A stretch of 64,000 nucleotides of DNA from NCBI RefSeq assembly GCF_022554085.1, contig NZ_JAKFYR010000002.1, positions 372,001 to 436,000 of the forward strand. Direction: 5' to 3'. Position numbers and translations under genes: made by a program. Source of the stretch: Rhodococcus sp. CH91. GTDB lineage: Bacteria > Actinomycetota > Actinomycetes > Mycobacteriales > Mycobacteriaceae. The notes beneath the pieces are model-generated. The model was not told the DNA's origin. It saw only the letters and a list, made by a program, of their open reading frames with translations, and searched no databases. Position 1 is the stretch's first letter. Each line of letters opens with the position of its first letter. Shown in pieces: positions 37,225 through 46,716 of this stretch.

Positions 37225-38504
37225 ATCGTCAGGCACACCCCCGCACCGATTGGTCCGGCCGAAGGATCGAAGTGACCCTCGGCAACCCCGCCCACGGCGG
37301 TGCGTGCGTCGCGCGGTTCGAGGGCAGGGTGGTCTTCGTCCGGCACGGACTTCCGGGTGAGCGGGTCTTCGCTCACGTCACCGAGGACCGCGGAGGCTCG
37401 TACTGTTTCGCCGACGCCGTGGACGTCCTCGAGGCCTCGGAGGATCGTGTCGAGCCGGTCTGCCCGATCTCCGGCCCCGGTGGCGCGGGATGCTGCGATC
37501 TCTCCCACGCCTCGGTCCCCGCCCAGCACCGGTTCACCGCGGCCGTCGTGACGGAACAGTTGCGGCGGCTCGGGGGAGTGGACCGCGAGGTCGTCGTCGA
37601 GGAAGTACCCGGCGGAGCACCCGACGGGACATTGTGGCGCACTCGCGTCCGCCTCGCTGTCGACGTTGCCGGAAATCCGGGCTACCGGCGGTACCGGAGC
37701 AACGAGGTGGTGACCGACCCGGCCTGTCCTCAGATCGATGCCCGCGCCTATCTCGGGCTCGCCGACCGGGTGTGGCAACCGGGAGCGGAGCTGCAGGTCG
37801 TCCTGGACGGGGACGGCCGACGCCATATCGTCGAGATCGCACCGCCCCCGGTTGCGTCCGCGGCGCGGCGTCCGGGGCGTCGCGGAGCGGCCTCGCGGCG
37901 CGCCGCGGCGAGCGCACCCCGGGCGGAGAAGGTGATCGAGGGACCGGGACGCGTGCTCGAACGGGTCGGCGGACGCGAGTGGACGCTGTCGCCCACCGGA
38001 TTCTGGCAGGCCCACCGGGGCGCGCCCGCGACCTACTCGGCAGTGGTGAGTGAATGGGCGCAGGCTTCCCCGGGTGCCACGGCCTGGGACCTCTACGGCG
38101 GAGTCGGAGTGTTCGCTGCCGCGCTCGCCGGGCAGGTGGGCCCGGCCGGGCAGGTCGTCTCGGTCGAGGCGTCCAAGCGTGCCGTCGAGGACGGAGCGGA
38201 TGCTCTCGCGGATCTCGGGCAGGTGTCCTTCCGTCAGGGTCGCGTGGAGAGGATCGTCGCCGATCTGCCCGCGCCGGAGGTCGTCGTGCTCGACCCGCCG
38301 CGTGCGGGTGCGGGCCGGGAGGTGGTGTCCGCGGTGGCGGAGGCGGGCCCCCGCCGGATCGTCCACATCGGATGTGACCCGGCCTCGTTCGGACGCGATG
38401 TGGGGCTGTACCGGGAGCACGGATTCGAACTGGCCGATGTGCGGGCGTTCGCTGCCTTCCCGTCGACCCACCATGTGGAGTGCATCGGTCTGTTCACGCG
38501 CTGA
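37221..38504 (+). CDS. TRAM-domain RNA (uracil-5-)-methyltransferase, TrmA/RumA family
   Basis: 427 residues from the GTG at 37221, which overlaps the previous stop as GTGA and has GGAGGAGG upstream. An N-terminal TRAM domain (IEVTLGNPAHGGACVARFEG, HGLPGERVFAHVTED) precedes a cysteine cluster (PVC...GCCDL, possible Fe-S ligands) and a SAM Rossmann domain with WDLYGGVGVFAAALAGQVG, VVVLDPPRAGAG and the catalytic Cys loop HIGCDPASFGRD. It probably makes 5-methyluridine in rRNA or tRNA; which base is unknown. Counterpart of Rv2689c. A hairpin terminator follows. Confidence 0.9.
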   Translation: MNRQAHPRTDWSGRRIEVTLGNPAHGGACVARFEGRVVFVRHGLPGERVFAHVTEDRGGSYCFADAVDVLEASEDRVEPVCPISGPGGAGCCDLSHASVPAQHRFTAAVVTEQLRRLGGVDREVVVEEVPGGAPDGTLWRTRVRLAVDVAGNPGYRRYRSNEVVTDPACPQIDARAYLGLADRVWQPGAELQVVLDGDGRRHIVEIAPPPVASAARRPGRRGAASRRAAASAPRAEKVIEGPGRVLERVGGREWTLSPTGFWQAHRGAPATYSAVVSEWAQASPGATAWDLYGGVGVFAAALAGQVGPAGQVVSVEASKRAVEDGADALADLGQVSFRQGRVERIVADLPAPEVVVLDPPRAGAGREVVSAVAEAGPRRIVHIGCDPASFGRDVGLYREHGFELADVRAFAAFPSTHHVECIGLFTR

Positions 38505-38510
38505 GCGGAG

Positions 38511-38538
38511 CGCGACGTCCGGACGGCCGGACGTCGCG
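38511..38538 (+). terminator. Terminator after the TrmA-like gene
   Basis: Perfect 12-bp stem CGCGACGTCCGG/CCGGACGTCGCG (38511-38522 with 38527-38538), 4-base loop, 7 bases beyond the stop. Confidence 0.75.
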
Positions 38539-38584
38539 TGTGATGTAGATCGCTTCGGTGGCCGGCTGTGACGTCCGAGCAATA

Positions 38585-38616
38585 ATTGCTTGTAGTCCGC
38601 AAGCAATCTGTATAGT
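38585..38616 (+). promoter_or_regulatory. marR promoter with overlapping operator palindrome
   Basis: ATTGCTTG (38585-38592) and CAAGCAAT (38600-38607) form a perfect 8-bp inverted repeat with a 7-base spacer. A very good -10, TATAGT, follows at 38611-38616, so the palindrome covers the -35 region. This is the layout expected of an autorepressing MarR-family operator. The surrounding 60 bases are AT-rich against a GC-rich genome. Confidence 0.7.
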
Positions 38617-38657
38617 TGCATGACGTAATCAATTAGTTCACCAGCCGGAGGTTCGCT

Positions 38658-39116
38658 GTGCCGGACAAGACCCAGGCCCACGAGCTCGCCGACGCCATCT
38701 TCCTGTTCGGTCGGACGCTGCGTGGTGCTCTCGTGCACCACGACACCGACGTGCTGCCCTCCGCGCTCGTCGCGGTGCTGTTCGTGCTCGCCCGGATGGG
38801 GGAGTGCCGCCCCAGCGAACTCGCGGTGGAGATGTGCGTCAGCCAGTCGTCGCTGAGTAGACAGATCGCCGAACTCGTGGAGCGAGGGCTCGTGGACCGG
38901 CACCCGGATCCCGACGACCGTCGCGCGCACCGGGTGAGCTGTTCGGTCGCCGGGATCGAAGTACTCGATCTCGTGAAGAAGCGCCGCACCGAACGTCTGT
39001 CCGCCGAACTGGCGGACTGGGACGAGGAACAGATCGCCGGTGCCATCGCGACGCTCGAGCGGCTCACCGCCTCCCTGACTCCGCTGGTTGTCGATACTCG
39101 AAGGACGAATTCATGA
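38658..39116 (+). CDS. MarR-family repressor of the adjacent efflux pump
   Basis: 152 residues from the GTG at 38658 (GGAGG 6 bases upstream). Winged helix-turn-helix with RPSELAVEMCVSQSSLSRQIAELVERGLVDRHPDPDDRRAHRVS in pieces around residues 54-97, flanked by dimerisation helices. MarR proteins bind small aromatic or drug-like ligands and release the operator. The stop overlaps the start of the MFS gene (ATGA), so the repressor and pump are translationally coupled, and a palindrome sits over the promoter. Confidence 0.9.
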   Translation: MPDKTQAHELADAIFLFGRTLRGALVHHDTDVLPSALVAVLFVLARMGECRPSELAVEMCVSQSSLSRQIAELVERGLVDRHPDPDDRRAHRVSCSVAGIEVLDLVKKRRTERLSAELADWDEEQIAGAIATLERLTASLTPLVVDTRRTNS

Positions 39117-40720
39117 CCACCGTCTCCGGACCGGGAGCGCAACCCGCGGCTCCCGCGGCGGCCGCCGAGGAACCGATGACCCATCGGGAAATCCTCGTGG
39201 TGCTGTCGGGTCTGCTCGCAGCGCTGTTCACGGCCATGCTGAGCAGCACCATCGTCTCCACCGCGCTGCCCACGATCATCGCCGACCTCAACGGCAACCA
39301 GACCCAGTACGCGTGGGTCATCACCACCGCACTGCTCGCGAACGCCGCGTCGACGCCGATCTGGGGCAAGTTCGCGGACCTGTTCAACAAGAAGCTCCTC
39401 GTCCAGCTCGGGATCCTGATCTTCGTCGCCGGTTCCGTACTGGCCGGGCTCGCGCACAACGTGCCGGTGCTGCTGGGCGCCCGCGTGATCCAGGGCATCG
39501 GCATGGGTGGTCTGACCGCCCTGGTCGTCGCGATCATCGGCAGCATCATCCCGCCCCGTGAACGCGGTCGGTATTCCGGTTACATGGGTGCCGTCATGGC
39601 CGTGGCGATGTCCGGTGGCCCCGTGCTCGGCGGTGTCATCGTCGATGCCCTCGGGTGGCGCTGGTGCTTCTACGTCTGCGTGCCGATCGCCGTCGTGGCC
39701 CTCGTGTTGCTGCAGCGCACGCTGCACGTCGTGACCGTCCGCAAGGACAACGTCAGCATCGACTGGCTCGGCGCCACGCTCATCACGGCAGCGGTGAGCG
39801 TCCTGCTCATCTGGGTGTCCTTCGCGGGCAAGGCCGGCTATTACGAATGGTTCTCCGTCGAATCGGCTCTGTACGTGGGCGTCGGTGCGGTGCTGCTCGT
39901 CGCCACGCTGATCGTCGAGTCGAAGGTCGCCGACCCGATCATCCCGCTGAAGATCGTCGGCGAGCGGACCACCGCTCTCGCGATCATCGCTTCCGTGGCG
40001 GTCGGCATCGGCTTGTTCGGCGCCACCACCTTCCTCGGCCAGTACTTCCAGACCGCACGCGGTTACAGCCCGACGGTCGCCGGTCTGCTCACCATCCCGA
40101 TGGTGGCCGGAACGCTCGTCTCGTCCATGCTCTCGGGACAACTGATCACGCGCTTCGGCAAGTGGAAGGGATTCCTGATCGGCGGCGCCGTCCTGCAGAT
40201 GGTCGGATTCGGCTTGCTCGGGACGGTCGACCACCTCACCTCGCTGACCCTGATCAGCGTGTACATCGCGATCGTGGGTCTCGGTACCGGCATGCTCATG
40301 CAGAATCTCGTCCTCGCCGTACAGAACACCGTGAGTGTGCGCAACATCGGCGCTGCGAGCAGTTCGGTGGCCTTCTTCCGCACCTTCGGTGGTGCGATCG
40401 GGGTCTCGGTGCTCGGCTCGATCCTCGCGGCCCGGGTGGCGACGATCTCGGCGGACGGACTGGCCCGGCTGGGGATCGACGCATCGTCGGGGAGTGCCGA
40501 CACCGGTCTCGACCTCGCAGCGATGCCAGCACCGGTGGCCGAGGTGATCCAGCACGCCTACGGGGATGCGACCGGCACCCTCTTCGTCGTCGCGGCGGCG
40601 TTCGCGGTGGTTACCCTGATAGCAGTGGTACTCATCCCGAACCGGGCGCTGCGCACCACCATCGACCTCGTCGAGGAGTCGTCCCCGGCCGATCACGCGG
40701 ACGCCGCCTCCCGAGGGTGA
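39113..40720 (+). CDS. DHA2-type (EmrB/QacA) multidrug MFS exporter
   Basis: 535 residues and about 14 membrane helices, as in the DHA2 subfamily. TIVSTALPTIIADLNGNQTQYAW is the helix 1-2 signature, PIWGKFADLFNKK is motif A, and VMAVAMSGGPVLGGVIVD is antiporter motif C (GPxLGG). It should expel a hydrophobic drug or toxic metabolite using the proton gradient. Its 4-base overlap with the marR gene implies substrate-induced expression. Nothing equivalent stands here in M. tuberculosis, so the pair is accessory. Confidence 0.9.
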   Translation: MTTVSGPGAQPAAPAAAAEEPMTHREILVVLSGLLAALFTAMLSSTIVSTALPTIIADLNGNQTQYAWVITTALLANAASTPIWGKFADLFNKKLLVQLGILIFVAGSVLAGLAHNVPVLLGARVIQGIGMGGLTALVVAIIGSIIPPRERGRYSGYMGAVMAVAMSGGPVLGGVIVDALGWRWCFYVCVPIAVVALVLLQRTLHVVTVRKDNVSIDWLGATLITAAVSVLLIWVSFAGKAGYYEWFSVESALYVGVGAVLLVATLIVESKVADPIIPLKIVGERTTALAIIASVAVGIGLFGATTFLGQYFQTARGYSPTVAGLLTIPMVAGTLVSSMLSGQLITRFGKWKGFLIGGAVLQMVGFGLLGTVDHLTSLTLISVYIAIVGLGTGMLMQNLVLAVQNTVSVRNIGAASSSVAFFRTFGGAIGVSVLGSILAARVATISADGLARLGIDASSGSADTGLDLAAMPAPVAEVIQHAYGDATGTLFVVAAAFAVVTLIAVVLIPNRALRTTIDLVEESSPADHADAASRG

Positions 40721-40873
40721 CATCGATCACGCCGGAACGATCCGTCCATCGATGACCAGGAGGTCACACCGGACCGAGGCGGTGGGGAGAGACGCTCCGC
40801 TCCCGCGCTCCGTAGACTGAGGAAATCGCTCGCGCGACACGCGTGAGGCACGAGCCGGAGGGAGCTGTTCCAG

Positions 40874-42817
40874 TTGGGTGTTCTGTCCCGCATCCAGTCG
40901 CCCGACGATCTACGTCGGCTCTCCCCCGTCGAGCTCACCGAGCTCGCGGGAGAGATCCGGGAATTCCTGGTCGAGAAGGTCGCGGCGACCGGAGGTCACC
41001 TCGGGCCCAATCTCGGTGTCGTCGAGCTGACCATCGCGCTGCACCGGGTCTTCGATTCACCGCGTGATCCGATCCTGTTCGACACCGGTCATCAGGCCTA
41101 CGTCCACAAGATCCTCACGGGTCGCCGCGACGAGTTCGACAGCCTCCGGCAGAAGGGCGGGTTGTCCGGCTACCCGTCCCGTGCGGAGAGCGCGCACGAC
41201 TGGATCGAGTCCTCCCACGCCTCGGCCGCCCTGTCGTATGCCGACGGGCTCGCCAAGGCCTACTCGCTGACGGGGCAGGCCGACCGGACCGTCGTCGCGG
41301 TCGTGGGTGACGGTGCGCTGACCGGTGGTATGTGCTGGGAAGCGCTCAACAACATCGCCGCCGGTCAGAACCGGTCGATGGTGATCGTCGTCAACGACAA
41401 CGGGCGGTCGTACGCACCCACGATCGGTGGTCTCGCCGACCATCTCGCCGCACTGCGACTGAAGCCGGCCTACGAACGGGTGCTCGACAACAGCCGGCGC
41501 GTGGTCAAGCGGATCCCCTGGGTCGGCTCGGCGGCCTACTCGGTGCTGCACGGCATGAAGGCCGGCGTGAAGGATGCGGTCAGCCCTCAGGTGCTGTTCA
41601 CCGATCTCGGGATCAAATATCTCGGCCCGGTCGACGGGCACGACGAGCAGGCGATGGAATCGGCGCTGCGACGGGCGAAGGCCTACGGCGGTCCGGTCCT
41701 CGTCCACGCAGTCACCCGCAAGGGCGCCGGTTACGCGCCCGCCGAGAACCATCTCGCAGACCAGATGCACGCCACCGGGGTCATGGACCCACGCACGGGC
41801 CGGGCGAAGTCGTCGTCCGCGCCGGACTGGACCTCGGTCTTCTCCGAGGAACTCATCGCCCTCGGCGAGCAACGGGACGACATCGTGGCGATCACCGCGG
41901 CGATGCCCGGCCCCACCGGACTCGCCAAGTTCGGTGAACGATTCCCGGACCGCACCTTCGACGTCGGTATCGCCGAACAGCACGCCATGACGTCCGCAGC
42001 GGGCCTGGCGCTCGGCGGAATGCACCCGGTCGTGGCGGTGTACTCGACCTTCCTCAACCGGGCGTTCGACCAGCTGCTCATGGATGTGGCGCTGCTCCGG
42101 CAGCCGGTCACCGTGGTGCTCGACCGTGCGGGCGTGACGGGTTCGGACGGCGCGAGCCACAACGGGATGTGGGATCTGTCCCTGCTGGGCATCGTCCCCG
42201 GCATCCGGGTTGCCGCTCCGCGCGACGGAGCGACGTTGCGCGAGGAACTCGGTGAGGCGCTCGCCGTCTCGGACGGCCCGACCGTCCTGCGCTTCCCCAA
42301 GGGTTCGGTGGGGGACGACATTCCGGCCTCCGAGCGCATCGGGGGAACGGTCGACGTGCTGCGGATGCCGCACTCGCGCAGCGGTGACGTACTGATCGTC
42401 GCAGTCGGTGCCTTCGCGGGACTCGCCCTCGACGTCGCCGACCGTCTCTCCCGGCAGGGGATCGACGCGGCGGTCGTGGATCCGCGATGGGTGCTTCCCG
42501 TGCCTCCCGCCGTGGTCGAGCTCGCGCGTGATTTCCGGATCGTCGTCACCGTCGAGGACAGCGGTGTGCACGGTGGGGTCGGATCGGCCGTGTCCTCTGC
42601 TCTGCGGCAGAACCACGTCGACGTACCCACCCGCGAACTCGGCGTGCCTCAGAAGTTCCTCGACCATGCCTCCCGCAACGAGATCCACGCGGAACTCGGC
42701 CTGACCGCGCAGGATGTGGCACGGCAGGTCACCGGCTGGGTGGCCGGACTGGGCGACGGACCGCACGACCGGCCTCGTCCCTCGGCGGTCGAACAGTCCG
42801 ACCGCGAAGCGGGCTGA
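40874..42817 (+). CDS. dxs: Dxs, 1-deoxy-D-xylulose-5-phosphate synthase
   Basis: 647 residues, close to mycobacterial Dxs1. TPP-binding [17 protein letters not shown] is at about 148-164; [18 protein letters not shown] holds the catalytic Glu and the DxS specific loop; [18 protein letters not shown] lies near 420. It condenses pyruvate and glyceraldehyde-3-phosphate, the first and flux-controlling step of the MEP isoprenoid pathway, leading to menaquinone, carotenoids and polyprenyl carriers. The start is a TTG at 40874, with GGAGGGAG upstream and family-consistent length. It follows the MFS gene after 153 bases. Confidence 0.96.
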   Translation: MGVLSRIQSPDDLRRLSPVELTELAGEIREFLVEKVAATGGHLGPNLGVVELTIALHRVFDSPRDPILFDTGHQAYVHKILTGRRDEFDSLRQKGGLSGYPSRAESAHDWIESSHASAALSYADGLAKAYSLTGQADRTVVAVVGDGALTGGMCWEALNNIAAGQNRSMVIVVNDNGRSYAPTIGGLADHLAALRLKPAYERVLDNSRRVVKRIPWVGSAAYSVLHGMKAGVKDAVSPQVLFTDLGIKYLGPVDGHDEQAMESALRRAKAYGGPVLVHAVTRKGAGYAPAENHLADQMHATGVMDPRTGRAKSSSAPDWTSVFSEELIALGEQRDDIVAITAAMPGPTGLAKFGERFPDRTFDVGIAEQHAMTSAAGLALGGMHPVVAVYSTFLNRAFDQLLMDVALLRQPVTVVLDRAGVTGSDGASHNGMWDLSLLGIVPGIRVAAPRDGATLREELGEALAVSDGPTVLRFPKGSVGDDIPASERIGGTVDVLRMPHSRSGDVLIVAVGAFAGLALDVADRLSRQGIDAAVVDPRWVLPVPPAVVELARDFRIVVTVEDSGVHGGVGSAVSSALRQNHVDVPTRELGVPQKFLDHASRNEIHAELGLTAQDVARQVTGWVAGLGDGPHDRPRPSAVEQSDREAG

Positions 42818-42854
42818 CCGACCCGGAGCGCCCCGCGACGGCCACAGCGTACGA

Positions 42855-42889
42855 GGGGGCCGTGCCCGGAATCGCCGGGCACGGCCCCC
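42855..42889. terminator. Bidirectional terminator between dxs and the sugar porter
   Basis: Perfect 15-bp stem (42855-42869 with 42875-42889) with a 5-base loop between convergent genes. Confidence 0.8.
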
Positions 42890-42898
42890 ACGCACACG

Positions 42899-44296
42899 TC
42901 AGGTGCGCATGTCCTCGAGTTCCATTCCCTTGGTCTCGGGGATCTTCGACTTGACGAAGAAGAACGACAGCAGGGCGAAGAACGCGAACATGCCGTAGAG
43001 GAACCACAGGCCCACAGTGGAGGTCAGCGGTGGGAACGCCAGGGTGACCGTGAAATTCGCGATCCAGTTCGCGGCGGTGCTGATACCGAGGGCGACCGCG
43101 CGCATGCGGTTCGGGAACATCTCGCCGAGCATCACCCACATGATCGGGCCCCAGGTGGCGGCGAAGAAGATCACGAAGACGTTGGCACCCACGAGCGCGA
43201 GCGGACCCCACGGCGACGGAAGTTGGACGTCGCTACCACTGCCTTCGGCCTGCGAGAAGGCCACGGCCGCCAGCAGCAGGCTCAGGAACATCCCGAGTGA
43301 GCCGGTCATCAGCAACGGCCGGCGGCCGATCTTGTCGACGAACAGGATCGCCACGAACGTCATGACCACGTTGATCACGGCCGTGATCACCGAGGTCGTG
43401 AACGATTCGTTCTCGGAGAAACCTACGGACTGCCACAGCGTGGTCGAGTAGTAGAAGATCGCGTTGATACCGACGAACTGCTGGAAGATCGCCATGGCGA
43501 TGCCCACCCACACCAGCGGTTGCAATCCGAAGGACGGGCCTCGGATGTCACCGAAGGACGCGTTGGATTCCTTACGCAGGGTCAGTCTGATCTCGCGGAC
43601 CCGTTCGTCGGGGCGCAGTTCACCGGTGACGTTCGCCAGCACGGCTGCGGCCTCCTCGTCGAGGTCCTTGCCGACGAGATAGCGGGGTGACTCCGGGATG
43701 GTCAGTGCGAGAACGCCGTAGAGCACGGCGGGCACCACGCCGACGAGGAACATCCACCTCCAGGCCTCGAGACTCCACCACAACTCGTTCGAGGCGCCAC
43801 CGGCCGCGTTCTGCAGGACCGCGTCCGACAGGAGAGCCGCGAAGATACCGAGCGTGATCGCGAGCTGTTGCAGCGAGGCGAGTGCCCCGCGATAACGCGC
43901 CGGGGCGATCTCGGAGATGTAGGTCGGCGCGATGACCGAGGCGATACCGATGCCGAGACCACCGAGCACACGCCACAGCATGAGGTCCGGGACGCTGAAG
44001 GCCAGGCCGGAGCCGATCGAGGAGATGACGAACAGGATGGAGCCGAGCAGCATCACGCGCTTACGGCCCCAGCGGTCCGCGAGCCGTCCGGCGAACCACG
44101 CACCGACGGCACACCCGAGCAGGGCGATCGCCACGGCGAAACCTGTCACGAACGCGCTGAGCCCGAAGTTCTGCTCGATGGAGTCGACGGCCCCGTTGAT
44201 GACCGAGCTGTCGAAGCCGAAGAGGAATCCACCCACTGCGGCCGCAACGGTGACGGCGATGACCTTGGCGGCGTGCGCGGTCGACGGCTGGGTCAC
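42899..44296 (-). CDS. MFS sugar porter (SP family)
   Basis: 465 residues from the GTG at 44296 (AGGAGG upstream). Twelve membrane helices with sugar-porter signatures: GGFLFGFDSSVINGA in helix 1, GRLADRWGRKRVMLLG (motif A), PTYISEIAPARYRG, the PESPRYLVGK motif after helix 6, QQFVGINAIFYYST in helix 7, DKIGRRPLLM, and the PETKG end. It resembles glucose or inositol:H+ symporters such as GlcP and IolT. The exact sugar is unknown. It is accessory relative to the mycobacterial order. Confidence 0.9.
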   Translation of the reverse strand: MTQPSTAHAAKVIAVTVAAAVGGFLFGFDSSVINGAVDSIEQNFGLSAFVTGFAVAIALLGCAVGAWFAGRLADRWGRKRVMLLGSILFVISSIGSGLAFSVPDLMLWRVLGGLGIGIASVIAPTYISEIAPARYRGALASLQQLAITLGIFAALLSDAVLQNAAGGASNELWWSLEAWRWMFLVGVVPAVLYGVLALTIPESPRYLVGKDLDEEAAAVLANVTGELRPDERVREIRLTLRKESNASFGDIRGPSFGLQPLVWVGIAMAIFQQFVGINAIFYYSTTLWQSVGFSENESFTTSVITAVINVVMTFVAILFVDKIGRRPLLMTGSLGMFLSLLLAAVAFSQAEGSGSDVQLPSPWGPLALVGANVFVIFFAATWGPIMWVMLGEMFPNRMRAVALGISTAANWIANFTVTLAFPPLTSTVGLWFLYGMFAFFALLSFFFVKSKIPETKGMELEDMRT

Positions 44297-44577
44297 GGAC
44301 GCCTCCTGGATCGGACGTGTGCTGCACAGGGCGGAACGCACTGACGTTTCCCTGGGGACATTACGCCGCGGGGACTTCCCGGGCGGAGGAATCCGGAGGA
44401 GAGGCACCCCACCTGTCTCCGGCGCGCGATCCGGGTCGGCGGCATGGTGTCGAGGCAGGGGGCCGGGCGCCGACAAGTTAAGAAGTATTCTCGTCGGCCG
44501 AGCGTGAGAGCAGTTCGGGAACTGCGATGACGATGATCTGCTTGACACCACGTGATCAGGCACGACATGCTCCGTGC

Positions 44578-45378
44578 ATGAATCAGCGACGGCCGGATGC
44601 AACGGTACGCGGTGTGGTGGGTGAAGCTGTGTTCCTCCTGAGTTCGCCCCGGAGATTTCTCACGGAGATCGCGCTTCCTCCGGTAGGTCACGGGGTGGTC
44701 GAGCACAGCAGGGCGCTGATCGATCCCGTCACCCGCTTCCGCAACACGAGCGCCTACATCTTCCTGCTGGCGTTCGGCGACGACGAGGAACGTCGCCGGG
44801 TGGTGCGGTTCGTCAATCGTGCCCACGCGCCGGTCCGGTCGAGCGGATACAACGCTTTCGACCCGAAGCTCCAATTGTGGATCGCTGCTGTGATGTTCCA
44901 CGGAGGACGCGACATCTACGAGCGATTCTTCGGGCCGCTCGAGCGTGCGGATGCCGAGCGGTTGTACCGGGAATTCGCGCTGTACGGTACGTCGCTGCAG
45001 GTGCCCGCCGACATGTGGCCCGCCGATCTCGATGCCTTCGAGGCGTACTGGGACGGTGTCGTCGCCGACCTCGTCGTCGACGACACCGTCCGCACCTACG
45101 CGCGGGCGCTGCTCTCCGGCGGCGACCTGCCGTTCGTCGTTCGCCCGGCGATGGCGATCAACAGGTTCTTCACGCTCGGGATGCTCGATCCTCGCGTCCG
45201 CGAGGCCTACGGGTTCTCGTGGACGCCCGGGCAGCAGCGGAGATTCGACCGCGTCATGAAGGTCGCGGCGCCGCTGTACCGGGCACTGCCACAGGGCGTG
45301 CGGCACCTGCCCGGGCGGCTCGTTCTCCGCGACGCGCGACGGCGGTTCGCCGGCGCGCCCGAGCGGGCCGCCGCATAG
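44578..45378 (+). CDS. MpaB-like (DUF2236) oxygenase-family protein
   Basis: 266 residues from the ATG at 44578 (an in-frame ATG at 44527 is possible). The family signature is present: LLSSPRRFLTEIALPPVGHG, HSRALIDPVTRFRNTSAYIF, an AYIF-type strand, and the HAPVRSSGYNAFDPKLQLW block, where a conserved His lies. DUF2236 proteins include the latex-clearing protein Lcp and the MpaB oxygenase, which coordinate haem through such histidines. Length fits. Whether it binds haem here is inference. It converges on the RNase D-like gene, 6 bases apart. Confidence 0.75.
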   Translation: MNQRRPDATVRGVVGEAVFLLSSPRRFLTEIALPPVGHGVVEHSRALIDPVTRFRNTSAYIFLLAFGDDEERRRVVRFVNRAHAPVRSSGYNAFDPKLQLWIAAVMFHGGRDIYERFFGPLERADAERLYREFALYGTSLQVPADMWPADLDAFEAYWDGVVADLVVDDTVRTYARALLSGGDLPFVVRPAMAINRFFTLGMLDPRVREAYGFSWTPGQQRRFDRVMKVAAPLYRALPQGVRHLPGRLVLRDARRRFAGAPERAAA

Positions 45379-45384
45379 GGGCCG

Positions 45385-46635
45385 TCAGTCCGTGGCCGTG
45401 AGGGCCTTCGCGAGTCTCGGCACGGTCAGGGCGCGCTGCCACGGCCTGGCCCCGCCCTCGGCGAAACGTCCGTCGATGTACTCCTCCACATCGGTTCCGG
45501 GCGAGACGTCCCAGTCCCAGCACAGACGACGCACGAGGTCGGGGCTCACCAGGTTCTCCACGGGAACCGAAACCTCCTCGCTCAGCGCGGTGAGCTCAGC
45601 GCGAGCCGCGGCGAGTCGTGCCGCTTCCTCGGGGTGATGCCGGGCCCAGCGGCCGGCCGGGGGAGGACCGGTCAACGGCGGGGTGACGGGCGGGAGCCGG
45701 TCCTCGGGAAGCGCGCGGGCCCTCTCGATCGCGTCGAGCCAGGCGCGTGAGGAACGCCGCTGCCGGGGACCGCCGAAGACCGGCAGCGCCCGCAGCTGGT
45801 CGAGGCCGGTGGGATTCGCTTCCGCGGCGGCGATGATCGCCGAGTCCGGAAGGATCCGGCCCGGCGCGATGTCACGTCGTGCAGCGATCTGATCGCGTGT
45901 GGTCCACAGTTCACGGACGATCGCGAGACGGCGCCGGTCCTTGAGCACATGGATCTTCGCCGTACGACGCCATCGCTCGGCTTTGGGTGCGGGAGGACCC
46001 GCGAGGCGGATGTGCTCGAACTCCTGAGCGGCCCACTCGGTCTTGTTCTGGCGCTCGAGCTCGCGCGCCATCGCCTCCCGGAGTTCGACGAGGGGTTCGA
46101 CGTCGAGCGCGGCGTAGTTCAGCCACGACTCGGGCAACGGCCGCGTCGACCAGTCGGCCGCGCCGTGACCCTTGCGCAGCTCGAGCCCGAGGGTCTCGGC
46201 GACGAGCGCAGCGAGACCGACGCGGGGGAAGCCGGCGAGGCGGCCCGCGAGCTCGGTGTCGTACAGCCGCGCCGGGCGGAGCCCGAGCTCGGCCAGGCCC
46301 GGTAGGTCCTGGTCGGCGGAGTGCAGCACCCATTCGAGGTCGTTGATCACGTCGGCGAGAGGGCCGAGTGCGTCCCGCGTCGGGATCGGGTCGAGCAGCA
46401 CGGTCCCGGCACCGTCGCGCCGGAGCTGCACGAGATAGGCACGTGCGGAGTAGCGGTATCCGGATGCGCGCTCGGCATCGACGGCCAGCGGCCCGTGTCC
46501 GCCCGCGAGACGGGCCGCCGCGTCGGCGACTCCTTGCGGGGTCGTGACGACCTCGGGGATACCCTCGCGCGGTTCGAGAAGCGGCACCGTCGTCACGTGC
46601 TCGCTCGCGTTCTCGTCGTTCTGTGGTGCCGACAT
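45385..46635 (-). CDS. RNase D-like 3'-5' exonuclease with HRDC domain (Rv2681-like)
   Basis: 416 residues. The DEDDy exonuclease core (about 30-210) has LAVDAERASG (motif I), LHSADQDLPGLAELG (motif II) and WLNYAALDVEPLVELREA (motif III, with the Tyr). An HRDC domain (about 225-300; AIVRELWTTRDQIAARRDIAPGRILPD read in parts) follows. In motif I the usual DTE is DAE, which retains both acids. It should trim RNA 3' ends such as tRNA precursors. Counterpart of Rv2681, adjacent to the DUF3000 gene apart from an inserted WS/DGAT gene. Confidence 0.88.
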   Translation of the reverse strand: MSAPQNDENASEHVTTVPLLEPREGIPEVVTTPQGVADAAARLAGGHGPLAVDAERASGYRYSARAYLVQLRRDGAGTVLLDPIPTRDALGPLADVINDLEWVLHSADQDLPGLAELGLRPARLYDTELAGRLAGFPRVGLAALVAETLGLELRKGHGAADWSTRPLPESWLNYAALDVEPLVELREAMARELERQNKTEWAAQEFEHIRLAGPPAPKAERWRRTAKIHVLKDRRRLAIVRELWTTRDQIAARRDIAPGRILPDSAIIAAAEANPTGLDQLRALPVFGGPRQRRSSRAWLDAIERARALPEDRLPPVTPPLTGPPPAGRWARHHPEEAARLAAARAELTALSEEVSVPVENLVSPDLVRRLCWDWDVSPGTDVEEYIDGRFAEGGARPWQRALTVPRLAKALTATD

Positions 46636-46716
46636 GGGCGTGACTCTAGCGCTGTCGACCTCGCACGCACTCCGTCCCGTCCGTTCCGGGCCGTGTGGGC
46701 CCGGTCCGGACGGCCG

